Notes: generated by a model from the letters alone, not told the origin. A stretch of DNA of 10,547 bases from Syntrophomonadaceae bacterium (GCA_030627145.1 DAOUSQ010000024.1:1-10547), one strand, 5' to 3'; counted from the stretch's first letter, positions 1 through 6,390 are shown. Numbers and translations: made by a program.

Positions 1-12
1 TGGAGAGCAACC

Positions 13-22
13 TGAGCGCTCA
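13..22. repeat. 10-bp perfect palindrome TGAGCGCTCA
   Basis: The bases TGAGCGCTCA read the same on both strands. They lie beyond the 3' end of the IS256-type transposase remnant and just left of a terminator-like hairpin. This could be a protein-binding site or part of an element end. The window starts 12 bases earlier, so the context is missing and no function is assigned. Confidence 0.3.
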
Positions 23-38
23 ATAGGGTTTGGCCAGG

Positions 39-75
39 AGATCAGGGAGACATAGGATCTCCCTGATCTATTTTT
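39..75 (+). terminator. Terminator-like hairpin
   Basis: A perfect 12-bp stem (39-50 AGATCAGGGAGA with 58-69 TCTCCCTGATCT) closes a 7-base loop and is followed on the plus strand by ATTTTTAT. It fits an intrinsic terminator for a plus-strand gene ending left of the window. A competing outer pairing exists between CCAGGAG (34-40) and CTCCTGG (78-84). It also lies about 50 bases beyond the stop of the transposase remnant, so it could instead be a hairpin at the end of that element. No T-run follows it on the minus strand. Confidence 0.55.
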
Positions 76-124
76 ATCTCCTGGGAAAATGAAAAGCGAA
101 AAACTCAAACCCGGCCTTCTTAAT

Positions 125-752
125 TTAGGTTCCCAGCCTATCCTCAAAATGAATAGCAAATTGTGAGATACATTGATGCCAGTTTCGTAAGGGTTGGGTC
201 CATTTTTTAGTAATTTCTGTAGTAGCCAGGTATATTATCTTGGTTAGAGCCTCATCCGTCGGGTAAGTCGTTTTAGTTTTGGTAACTTTCCTAAGCTGAC
301 GATGATAGCCTTCAATTATGTTTGTCGTATAAATTATTCTTCTAATTTCATAGGGATATTTAAAATAAGTGGTAAGCTCTAGCCAATTATTTTGTTGCCA
401 GGACTTAATAATGATAGGATGCTTTTTTTTCCATTTTTTTCTTAAAGGCTTCAAATTCAAATTCTGCTTCATCAAGGGTTAATGCCTGGTATACTTTCTT
501 TAAGTCTGCCATGAGTTCTTTTTGCTCTTTGTAGGATACATACTTCATGGAGTTCCTTATTTGATGGATAACGCATAGTTGAATTTCAATCTTGGGAAAA
601 ACTGTGTTAATGGCCTATGGAAACCCTGAAAGTCAATCTTTACATGGTCATTACATACCCCTCAGAAACGAGAACTCTCATTTTCTCCTATCCATATACC
701 CAAAACATCTTTGTAGCCATCCATGGTAATGGCTAATACACTATAGGCAGCC
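125..752 (-). pseudogene. IS256-family (mutator-type) transposase remnant
   Basis: Read on the minus strand, this encodes the C-terminal half of an IS256-family DDE transposase. Family landmarks appear in order but in different frames: LAITMDGYKDVLGIWIGENE near 740-670, a QLCVIHQIRNSMKYVSYK stretch near 585-525, then PYEIRRIIYTTNIIEGYHRQ near 360-300 with the typical end (TKKWTQPLRNWHQCISQFAI). It is broken several times. A TGA (662-664) replaces the family's tryptophan. A deletion around 620-655 removes the segment that normally holds one catalytic Asp. A frameshift occurs in the poly-A tract around 422-440. The N-terminal half is missing, and the sequence runs straight into a recombinase remnant near 745-752. 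The transposase is inactive. No terminal inverted repeats or target duplications could be identified. Confidence 0.85.
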
Positions 753-1402
753 TTTTATCCCTTTAACAGGGTATTTCCCACTACACCGCCAGATTACCCA
801 GCGAAGTCTATCATTAGTGGAGTTCCATACTTTCCTACCATATGCTTTGCCACATTTACCGCAGATCACCTTTCCTGAAAAGGGGCTATTGCCCGTTGAA
901 TAATCAATCTTACCTATTTTATGTTCTGGAGCAAAAGCTTTTCTCCTCTTCATTTCCAGCCATACCGCTTCCCAGGTGTCTTCATCAATAATTGCTGGAT
1001 GATTATCCTCAACATAATACTGTGGAATCTGTCTGTCATTATCCATTCTCTTCTTGTTTAAGAAATCAACTGTATACGTCTTTTGTAACAATGCATCACC
1101 TTTGTATTTTTCATTACTAAGCATATTCCTAATGCTGTTGGCATACCACTTAGGCTTTTCATTCCAGTTTAAAACCCCATCAGTTTCAAGATCTTTAGCT
1201 ATGCGGTTGGCGCCTTTACCTTCTAAAAACTCAGTATATTTCCTTCTGCCTATTTTAACTTATTTTTCATTTATATAAGGTTGCCGTTTTCATCCTTATC
1301 GTAGCCCAGAAACTTAACGTGGTTAACTATAATTCTCCCCTGCTCAAAACGTCTGCGGATACCCCAGGTGGAATTTTCTAAGATTGAACGGGACTGACTC
1401 AT
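741..1402 (-). pseudogene. Large serine recombinase remnant (C-terminal half)
   Basis: The minus strand encodes the middle and C-terminal parts of a phage or ICE-type large serine recombinase. Frame one from 1402 reads MSQSRSILENSTWGIRRRFE and continues to GYDKDENGNLI, then meets TAA. After a frameshift near 1255 the sequence continues as RRKYTEFLEGKGANRIAKDL, then NEKYKGDALLQKTYTVDFLN, the Recombinase domain. A zinc beta-ribbon with VICGKCGKAYGRKVW follows, then WRCSGKYPVKGIKGC, where a TAG ends it. The N-terminal catalytic resolvase domain with its nucleophilic serine is entirely absent: the homology begins exactly at the end of comEC. It is a dead fragment, probably left by an old integrated element. 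The longest uninterrupted piece is 741-1124. Confidence 0.85.
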
Positions 1403-3714
1403 CTATGGGACAAGGTACCTGTCCCCTTGTCCCACTTCAGAAACGTCTCAATACACATTTTCTCACCATCAGAACTAACAGTAATTGCCCCTTGTTCATC
1501 TGTACGCAGTATCCTAATATCTCTATCAGCTAAGGCATCAAGTACATCTGTATGTGGATGGCCAAAATTATTGCTGCCAACACAAATAACCGCCACATCA
1601 GGACTGGACTCATCATAAAATTCAGGGTAAAGTGAACCTTTACTGCCATGGTGCGGGACCTTGACCAATGTCGCCGGTTTTATTTCCCTGTTTTCCATCA
1701 GGGTATGTATTCCTTCATTTTCCAGATCACCCATTAATAAAAGGGAAAAATCTTTATACTGGCCTCGCAACACAATAGATTGGTTATTAAAATCTTCTGT
1801 TATAAACTCCCCTCCTGGAGGGTGTATTACTCTTATCTTAATACCTTTTTCTATATTTAGGTCCTGTCCGCTTTCTAATGGCACGAGGGGAACTTTTTTA
1901 GCACAGGCTAATTGTTTTAAATACTGGTATCTTTCTTCTTGAAAAAGGCTGGCAGGTATTCCAATGAACTGTACTGGCATTTCTTCAACAACTTTTTCCA
2001 GGCCTGCTAAATGGTCAGTATCAGGATGGGTGTTTATAACCATAAAAATCCGGCGAATACCCCGGTGATGTAAATAAGGTAAAACCTTCCTGGACCCTAC
2101 ATCACTGGAGTAACTGCCACCCCCATCTACAAGGAGAAATTTACCCTCTGGAGTTTTTAAAAGAATACAATCACCCTGCCCAACGTCAATGAAAACTGCT
2201 TCCATAATACCCCGGTTATATATACCTGCTGGAAGGCAGATGTAGACTATAAAAACCGTCATCATGAGTATTCCGGGAACGATAAACCGCTTTTTAATAA
2301 GCCCGCTCAAAGAACACGCAATCACAAGTAACCCAGAATAATACAGAACCATCATAATCAAACCCGGTGTAGCTACCCATAAAAAACCTGCTGGTAAATC
2401 CCTTAAGAAATTAGACACCACAAGTATTAGTTCAATAATAAAACCAGCAGGATAAAGGAAAACTGAAGCCAGGAATGGTAAAAACCCCGAGAGCATAAAG
2501 GCCAGAAACCCCATGATCACTACAGCACCGGCCAGATAAGTTACTATAATGTTACTTACAATAGAAACCGGGGTAAATAGATTAAAATGAAAAGCTATTA
2601 AAGGAAGAACAGCTATTTGAGCACAAAAAGGAATAAGCACCAGGTCCAGAACCCGACTCTGGTAGTCCAGTTTTTCTCTAATCAGAGGAAAAAGGTAAAC
2701 CAGTCCCCAGGTAGCCATAAAAGAAAGCTGGAAAGATATTTTAAAAAGGGCCAAGGGATCTATTATCAGAATAATTGTCCCGGCAATACCCAGGCTGTTT
2801 AGAAGCATGTTTTCCCGACCTATATAATAGGCCAGCAGCCCGAGTGAAGCCATAATTGTAGCCCGAATTACTGATATGGGCCAGCCTACCATAGTCCCAT
2901 ATACGAGCAAGAGACTTATACCAATGTAAAATTTAGTCCTACGTGATAAACTAAGAAGCGAAGTAAGCCAGGCAGATAATAGAAGTAAAAAACCGACATG
3001 CAGCCCTGAAACAGCAAACATATGTACAATTCCTGTTTTTTGAAAATCGCTGTACTGTTTACTGTCAATGGCTTCTTTTTTACCCAGGAGCATTCCTAAA
3101 AGTATTCCCGCTTCTTTTTGAGGAAGAATATTATTAATAAGTTTTTCTCCCTGTAAACGATAAGAATAAATCCAATCACCTATTCCGTGCTGCCGGGATA
3201 TTATTCTTATGTCACTATCATCTTTCACTGAAAAAATATAATAGATATGATTGTAGGCCAGATAGGTTGGATAATCAAATTCCCCCGGATTACCAGGCTT
3301 TTTAGGAGGTTTTAATGTGCCTCGAATTGACACTTTATCACCTTTTTTTGCCCTGCAATCAAAATAGCAAAATACCTGCAGTTTCTTTTGATAAGGTTTA
3401 TCGTTTTGAGTTTGTAGAATAAAACTGCTCTTTTTTCCGTCGTATTTAGAGAAAGTTTTTACCTCGCCTGAAACTGTAATATTGTTAATCACTGGCAGCT
3501 TGTCGGGAAAGTCAATGGCTATTAGATTAACATATAATATTCCTGTCACTAATACTATCAACCCTGTAAAAGCTAATGATGAATATTTTTCATAATATAA
3601 ACCAACAACCAGCAAAAAAACGCCAAAAAACAGAGCCAGGTAGAACTGCTTAAAATGAGTCAAAATTATTGCTATTGCTAGGAATATAAAAACATAAAAC
3701 CATGAACGAACCAT
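1399..3714 (-). CDS. comEC: ComEC/Rec2 DNA-internalization competence protein
   Basis: ComEC is the inner-membrane channel that imports single-stranded DNA during natural transformation. The 771-residue protein has the standard order. N-terminal membrane helices (about 5-66) are followed by an OB-fold-like extracytoplasmic domain (about 75-165). The polytopic Competence domain (about 200-495) contains HMFAVSGLHV (231-240), GWPISVIRA (277-285) and KISFQLSF. A C-terminal metallo-beta-lactamase-like domain (about 505-755) contains GQGDC (513-517), THPDTDH (562-568), MGDLE (661-665) and KVPHHGS (685-691). The HxDxDH metal-binding motif is complete, so nuclease activity on the non-transported strand is plausible. 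The ATG at 3712-3714 is preceded by a modest AAGGGAACAGGT. The last 11 residues (WDKGTGTLSHR) come from a palindromic repeat. It lies downstream of comEA on the same strand. Confidence 0.96.
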   Translation of the reverse strand: MVRSWFYVFIFLAIAIILTHFKQFYLALFFGVFLLVVGLYYEKYSSLAFTGLIVLVTGILYVNLIAIDFPDKLPVINNITVSGEVKTFSKYDGKKSSFILQTQNDKPYQKKLQVFCYFDCRAKKGDKVSIRGTLKPPKKPGNPGEFDYPTYLAYNHIYYIFSVKDDSDIRIISRQHGIGDWIYSYRLQGEKLINNILPQKEAGILLGMLLGKKEAIDSKQYSDFQKTGIVHMFAVSGLHVGFLLLLSAWLTSLLSLSRRTKFYIGISLLLVYGTMVGWPISVIRATIMASLGLLAYYIGRENMLLNSLGIAGTIILIIDPLALFKISFQLSFMATWGLVYLFPLIREKLDYQSRVLDLVLIPFCAQIAVLPLIAFHFNLFTPVSIVSNIIVTYLAGAVVIMGFLAFMLSGFLPFLASVFLYPAGFIIELILVVSNFLRDLPAGFLWVATPGLIMMVLYYSGLLVIACSLSGLIKKRFIVPGILMMTVFIVYICLPAGIYNRGIMEAVFIDVGQGDCILLKTPEGKFLLVDGGGSYSSDVGSRKVLPYLHHRGIRRIFMVINTHPDTDHLAGLEKVVEEMPVQFIGIPASLFQEERYQYLKQLACAKKVPLVPLESGQDLNIEKGIKIRVIHPPGGEFITEDFNNQSIVLRGQYKDFSLLLMGDLENEGIHTLMENREIKPATLVKVPHHGSKGSLYPEFYDESSPDVAVICVGSNNFGHPHTDVLDALADRDIRILRTDEQGAITVSSDGEKMCIETFLKWDKGTGTLSHR
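1406..1434. repeat. REP-like palindrome forming the 3' end of comEC
   Basis: A perfect 10-bp inverted repeat (1406-1415 TGGGACAAGG and 1425-1434 CCTTGTCCCA) encloses a 9-base loop, TACCTGTCC. It lies exactly at the boundary between comEC and the mobile-element remnants. Read on the minus strand it is in frame and encodes WDKGTGTLSH, which with one more Arg forms the ComEC C-terminus. From memory, GGGACAAGG/GGTACC palindromes of this type are dispersed repeats in many clostridial genomes. Copy number in this genome cannot be judged from one window. Confidence 0.7.
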
Positions 3715-3963
3715 ACCTGTTCCCTTAAATATAAAATTACAACTTTGTAGCTGATATCAACTTACAGCATCACATTCGTAGTTAACCCATGTAAACCGAA
3801 CTCCCCCCAGGGCCTGCTGGGGGACGAGAGCTAAAAGCAAACTATTCAAGAACCGCCAGGTAAAAACTTTTTCACCGTAATTCCAGAAATATTGAATTAA
3901 CGAAAAAGCGAAGCTTTTTCAACAATAACTATTTTCTATTCTCTAAAAACCCAGCACCATCAT
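3715..3963. other. Non-coding, hairpin-rich comEA-comEC spacer
   Basis: comEA and comEC usually sit close together, but here about 250 bp separate them and I find no open frame with a ribosome binding site. The spacer holds a GC-rich inverted repeat (3804-3810 CCCCCAG with 3817-3823 CTGGGGG, 6-base loop). It also holds a second hairpin (3902-3909 GAAAAAGC with 3913-3920 GCTTTTTC, 3-base loop). Next to the comEA stop is a 17-bp sequence (3924-3940) that recurs at 4788-4804. The hairpins could attenuate comEC relative to comEA or be remnants of a small repeat element. No T-run follows either stem on the minus strand, so they are not convincing terminators. Confidence 0.5.
3924..3940. repeat. 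17-bp direct repeat, copy 1
   Basis: AATAACTATTTTCTATT occurs here and identically at 4788-4804. Each copy lies just beyond the stop codon of a minus-strand gene, here comEA. It is AT-rich, so moderate chance similarity is possible, but the placement relative to the two stops is the same. Confidence 0.45.
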
Positions 3964-4605
3964 TCACCTGACACATATGCTGTCCTTGATATCTTCAAAC
4001 CGTTTATCGCCTATCCCACTGACATTTTTTATATCTTCAATTCGTTTAAAAGCACCCTGTGTACTTCTGTATTCAACTATACGCTGTGCCAGAGTAGGAC
4101 CTATACCAGTAAGTTTATCATCCATTTCCCTGGCAGAAGCAGTATTTATATTTATTTTACCCATCTTTGAATATGAAACAGTATTTGAACCGGCTACAGC
4201 ATTATTTTCTGTAGGAGACTCCCCTTCAGCAGGGACCATAATGGTCTCTTCATCCTGCAGGACCCGGGCCATATCCAGGAACCGGAGTTCAGCCTTTTCA
4301 AGAGTACCTCCGGCCATTTCAATCGCTTCATAAAGACGGGAACCTTCTTGCAATTCATATACTCCAGGGTTTTTTACCTCTCCACAAACGTATACCTTAA
4401 TATCAATATCCTTAATATCAGTTTCCTTAATATTACCCTCATCTGTGATACCTGTATCTGTTCTGGTTTCCTGGTCCTCTACTGAAGTAGTAAGAAGTAT
4501 TTCCTGGCCTTTATTTTTGATATCACTGTATTTAACTCCTGCTACAAAGGAAACTACGAGTAACACGGCCAGAAATGATATTAGGCGTTTATCAGTATTC
4601 CACAT
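3964..4605 (-). CDS. comEA: ComEA DNA-binding competence protein
   Basis: ComEA is the membrane-anchored receptor that binds double-stranded DNA outside the membrane and passes it to ComEC. There is one N-terminal membrane anchor (LISFLAVLLVVSFVAGV, about residues 11-27 counted from the upstream GTG). A polar linker follows, then an SLBB domain (IKVYVCGEVKNPGVYEL onward, about 72-128). After a second linker come tandem helix-hairpin-helix motifs, KLTGIGPTLAQRIVEYR (about 167-183) and IKNVSGIGDKRFEDI (about 195-209). An upstream GTG at 4612-4614 overlaps the GAGGTGA Shine-Dalgarno sequence (4611-4617). The ATG at 4603-4605, about six bases beyond it, is the better start, giving 213 residues. 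It heads the minus-strand comEA-comEC pair. A 10-bp inverted repeat lies about 50 bases upstream. Confidence 0.95.
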   Translation of the reverse strand: MWNTDKRLISFLAVLLVVSFVAGVKYSDIKNKGQEILLTTSVEDQETRTDTGITDEGNIKETDIKDIDIKVYVCGEVKNPGVYELQEGSRLYEAIEMAGGTLEKAELRFLDMARVLQDEETIMVPAEGESPTENNAVAGSNTVSYSKMGKININTASAREMDDKLTGIGPTLAQRIVEYRSTQGAFKRIEDIKNVSGIGDKRFEDIKDSICVR

Positions 4606-4654
4606 TTTTTTCACCTCAACATTGTTATTCGCTATTTTCCGTTAAATTCCTCCA

Positions 4655-4678
4655 TATATACCATGTTTATGGTATATA
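4655..4678. promoter_or_regulatory. Inverted repeat upstream of comEA
   Basis: TATATACCAT (4655-4664) and ATGGTATATA (4669-4678) form a perfect 10-bp inverted repeat with a 4-base spacer, 50-73 bases upstream of the comEA ATG. The minus-strand sequence GGTATATAT inside it could serve as a -10 box, which would make the repeat an operator. No convincing -35 box was found. It could equally be a simple RNA hairpin. Confidence 0.35.
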
Positions 4679-4697
4679 AATCAGATTACGGTAATAA

Positions 4698-4735
4698 AAA
4701 AAACTGGCATCCAATTATGCCAGTTTTTTATTTAT
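4698..4735 (-). terminator. Intrinsic terminator after the 89-aa gene
   Basis: A perfect 13-bp stem (4698-4710 with 4717-4729; core ACTGGCAT/ATGCCAGT) closes the 6-base loop CCAATT. It is flanked by an A-run on the left and a T-run on the right, so it can work in both directions. On the minus strand it lies about 80 bases after the stop of the 89-aa gene. It would end the two-gene unit there and insulate comEA. Confidence 0.85.
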
Positions 4736-4787
4736 TGCACTTTTATCCCTCTTATTCACAAGAATAAATGCTTGATCCCAGGATCAA

Positions 4788-4804
4788 AATAACTATTTTC
4801 TATT
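4788..4804. repeat. 17-bp direct repeat, copy 2
   Basis: This is identical to 3924-3940 (AATAACTATTTTCTATT). It lies 4 bases beyond the TGA of the 89-aa minus-strand gene, mirroring the position of copy 1 beyond comEA. Confidence 0.45.
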
Positions 4805-4808
4805 TTTA

Positions 4809-5078
4809 TCATTCTTCTCCGCCCATTTTCTCCTCTATGTATTCTCTAAGCTTTTCAATTGCATCTTCCAGACTTCGTGCAACGCCTCCGTCTGCTATTC
4901 CAAGTACAGGTGAAACACATTGCCACTGCCATGATGGAACAGTACCAAATTCTTCAGAATCATCATATTCTATTATATATACTGTAAAATTATCCCAGCT
5001 TTTATAAGCTCCATCCAGGCTTTTTGTTAATATTATATCATCATTAATCATTATGTTATCGGGAGTATCCATTTTCAT
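4809..5078 (-). CDS. Hypothetical acidic protein, 89 aa
   Basis: I do not recognise this family. The product is small, acidic and without membrane segments or signal peptide. The N-terminal part (about 5-55) has alternating hydrophobic patterns suggestive of beta strands (NIMINDDIILTKSLDGAYKSW, then FTVYIIEYDD). A tryptophan-containing PSWQWQCVSP segment follows. The C-terminal end (about 69-85, SLEDAIEKLREYIEEKMG) should be an amphipathic helix. Upstream is AGGAGA. Two start codons compete: ATG at 5076-5078 lies only about 3 bases beyond the SD core, while ATG at 5070-5072 has better spacing and would give 87 residues. It follows the 104-aa gene by 34 bases and precedes a strong terminator, so the two are probably co-transcribed. 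Confidence 0.7.
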   Translation of the reverse strand: MKMDTPDNIMINDDIILTKSLDGAYKSWDNFTVYIIEYDDSEEFGTVPSWQWQCVSPVLGIADGGVARSLEDAIEKLREYIEEKMGGEE

Positions 5079-5112
5079 CTTCTCCTATTCAGCATAGTTA
5101 TTTACAATAATT

Positions 5113-5427
5113 TTAAGACGGTATACACCTGACTATAACTTTATCAGGAGTATTTTCAGGCACTGTGGCTTCTAAATTAAAACCATTTGATATAGCATCG
5201 GTTAATAATTCCAAAGTAGTAATTCCAAAAATAGAAAAAAATGTAGATGCCTTTAATTTCTTTCGGGTAATGGTACAGGTATCACCTGATGTCAAATAAA
5301 AAACTTCTTTCAAATCTATGGCGCTTGCTCCCATAGCAATTATCTCAAATGATTGTTTATTCTCAATACATTCTTTAACTTCTGCCTGAGATTCAAACTC
5401 TATATCTTCTAACATAAAAGATGCCAT
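5113..5427 (-). CDS. Hypothetical protein, 104 aa
   Basis: I do not recognise this protein with confidence. It is soluble-looking, with an acidic N-terminal helix (LEDIEFESQAEVKECIENK, about 6-24) and a mixed alpha/beta body. The region ITRKKLKASTFFSIFGITTL (about 53-72) followed by NGFNLEATVP faintly recalls the second half of HPr-type phosphocarriers, where K-x-x-S-I-x-G precedes a beta strand. The phosphorylatable His motif is absent, so this is only a fold hint. The start is well supported: GGAGG lies 7 bases before the ATG at 5425-5427. It is the first gene of the probable two-gene unit with the 89-aa gene; the spacer is 34 bases. Confidence 0.72.
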   Translation of the reverse strand: MASFMLEDIEFESQAEVKECIENKQSFEIIAMGASAIDLKEVFYLTSGDTCTITRKKLKASTFFSIFGITTLELLTDAISNGFNLEATVPENTPDKVIVRCIPS

Positions 5428-5540
5428 ACTTTAACCTCCATAAATAGTTTTTTTTAAATGTTCTTTTAAATATACTCAAAATCCTTCTTTTTACCATGTT
5501 TTATCCAATTGGTACTCCTTTCTATTAGCTTTAGAGACTA

Positions 5541-5590
5541 ATTATAAAAATTTGCCACCAATATTTATAAGTCTTGTGAAAAAATATCAA
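5541..5590 (-). promoter_or_regulatory. Possible promoter of the 104-aa gene
   Basis: On the minus strand TTGATA (5585-5590) is followed 15 bases later by TATAAA (5564-5569). A perfect TATAAT lies further downstream (5541-5546) but lacks a good -35 box. The region is the only gene-free stretch upstream of the two-gene unit. The spacing is suboptimal and the DNA is AT-rich, so this is tentative. Confidence 0.3.
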
Positions 5591-5641
5591 AAGCATTTGT
5601 TCCTGTGGATGAAGGGAAAGCGAATTTTAGCAAGATAAAAT

Positions 5642-5676
5642 GAAAGAAAGTGACAGTAGTTCTGCCACTTTCTTTC
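5642..5676 (-). terminator. Terminator of the DUF1540 gene
   Basis: A 15-bp stem (5642-5656 and 5662-5676; GAAAGAAAGTG/CACTTTCTTTC core) closes a 5-base loop. The one imperfect position is a G-U wobble in minus-strand RNA but an A-C mismatch in plus-strand RNA. This indicates selection on the minus-strand transcript. It lies about 70 bases beyond the DUF1540 stop codon. The following T-rich tract (ATTTTAT) is weak. Confidence 0.7.
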
Positions 5677-5747
5677 GCCATGTTAGTTATTTTAACAATT
5701 GACAATTGCCTGGGTCTTTAAAGATTAAAACCACATCCTCCAGAATT

Positions 5748-5915
5748 CTATCTTTTTTCATAGCTTGCACACATACTTTCATCTTCAGAATTACCGCTTG
5801 TTACATTACTAACTGGAGCAACCCGAATTGCCTGCAGATTACAATAATTTCCATCTGCACAATGTTTACAGCTAGTAATGGAACATTTAATGGTTTGTTG
5901 TCCTTGCTTTTCCAT
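5748..5915 (-). CDS. DUF1540 domain small Cys-rich protein, 55 aa
   Basis: A short minus-strand frame encodes a 55-residue protein of the DUF1540 family, small cysteine-rich proteins common in spore-forming Bacillota and of unknown function, probably metal-binding. The key segment is KCSITSCKHCADGNYCNLQA (about 10-29), which has the family's CSxxxC...G.YC pattern, followed by IRV. A distal SMCASYE motif (about 47-53) supplies the last conserved cysteine. Cysteines are at 11, 16, 19, 25 and 49; Cys19 is extra relative to the usual four. The start is decided by a perfect AGGAGGT (5922-5928) seven bases before the ATG at 5913-5915. It ends in TAG and is followed by its own terminator. It is monocistronic between the unknown gene pair and the divergent leuS unit. 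Confidence 0.88.
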   Translation of the reverse strand: MEKQGQQTIKCSITSCKHCADGNYCNLQAIRVAPVSNVTSGNSEDESMCASYEKR

Positions 5916-5930
5916 TTTAGTACCTCCTAA

Positions 5931-6183
5931 TATCTTATTTCATTATAGTTTTTTCTTTTAGTTTAATTTTATTATTGATAATTATGGTGCTTAAGGTAAT
6001 TTGCATATTTATGTATTAACGGTAAAATCGTATAAATTAATGAATATTCACTGCACCAGAAAAACAGAAGTGAATTAAGCTATTTTCTGACTGTTATTAT
6101 ATATTTATTCAATGTTTTAATAGCCTGAATTTTATTTTTAACATGAAAATTAGTATAAAGATGTTTTCACCCCTCTGATATTG
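5931..6183. other. AT-rich intergenic region, divergent DUF1540/leuS
   Basis: No reading frame with a ribosome binding site is visible on either strand. On the minus strand TATAAT (5942-5947) lies about 14 bases upstream of the DUF1540 Shine-Dalgarno sequence and may be its -10 box, though no clear -35 box precedes it. The rest is AT-rich with no recognisable repeats or RNA. Confidence 0.4.
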
Positions 6184-6212
6184 TTGACTTTGCTCAATAA
6201 TTATCATATAAT
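6184..6212 (+). promoter_or_regulatory. Sigma-A promoter of the leuS leader
   Basis: TTGACT (6184-6189) and a perfect TATAAT (6207-6212) are separated by 17 bases. The predicted transcription start is about 6219, some 20 bases before the base of T-box Stem I. This is the strongest promoter in the window and fits an essential synthetase under T-box control. Confidence 0.88.
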
Positions 6213-6364
6213 TGCTTATGGCAATTTAATACATTAAAGACTGTGAACCGGAGTAGTAGACAGGCACATTACAGAGAGCCGCCGGCAGGTGGAAGACGGC
6301 ATAAATCTGTTGAACTCGCCGGGGAGTTTCACAGGTGATATTAGCCTGTGGCGGAAAATTTCGT

Positions 6365-6370
6365 TATAAT
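6365..6370 (+). promoter_or_regulatory. Possible internal -10 box before tRNA-Ala
   Basis: A perfect TATAAT lies 20 bases upstream of the mature tRNA 5' end. The best -35 candidate at 17-18 bases (TTAGCC, 6341-6346) is poor. If active it would make a tRNA-Ala/antiterminator transcript lacking Stem I. The sequence may also simply be part of the T-box linker. Confidence 0.3.
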
Positions 6371-6390
6371 CATGAGTGGACATATTATGT

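Noticed and set aside
1054..1278. Plus-strand open frame of 74 codons
   Set aside because: It lies antisense to the recombinase remnant, has low-complexity composition and no ribosome binding site.
3977..4333. Plus-strand open frame of 118 codons antisense to comEA
   Set aside because: It is the shadow of a clearly conserved gene on the other strand; there is no Shine-Dalgarno sequence and no family features.
4698..4735. An attenuator or riboswitch belonging to comEA
   Set aside because: It is a plain symmetric terminator directly downstream of the 89-aa gene and upstream of comEA, with no conserved aptamer-like sequence around it.
5579..5641. A 20-codon plus-strand frame beginning GTG AAA AAA
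   Set aside because: There is no ribosome binding site, and the product is too short with only a generic basic composition.
5706..5930. Plus-strand open frame of 74 codons
   Set aside because: The minus strand holds the DUF1540 gene with a perfect ribosome binding site; this frame is its antisense shadow.
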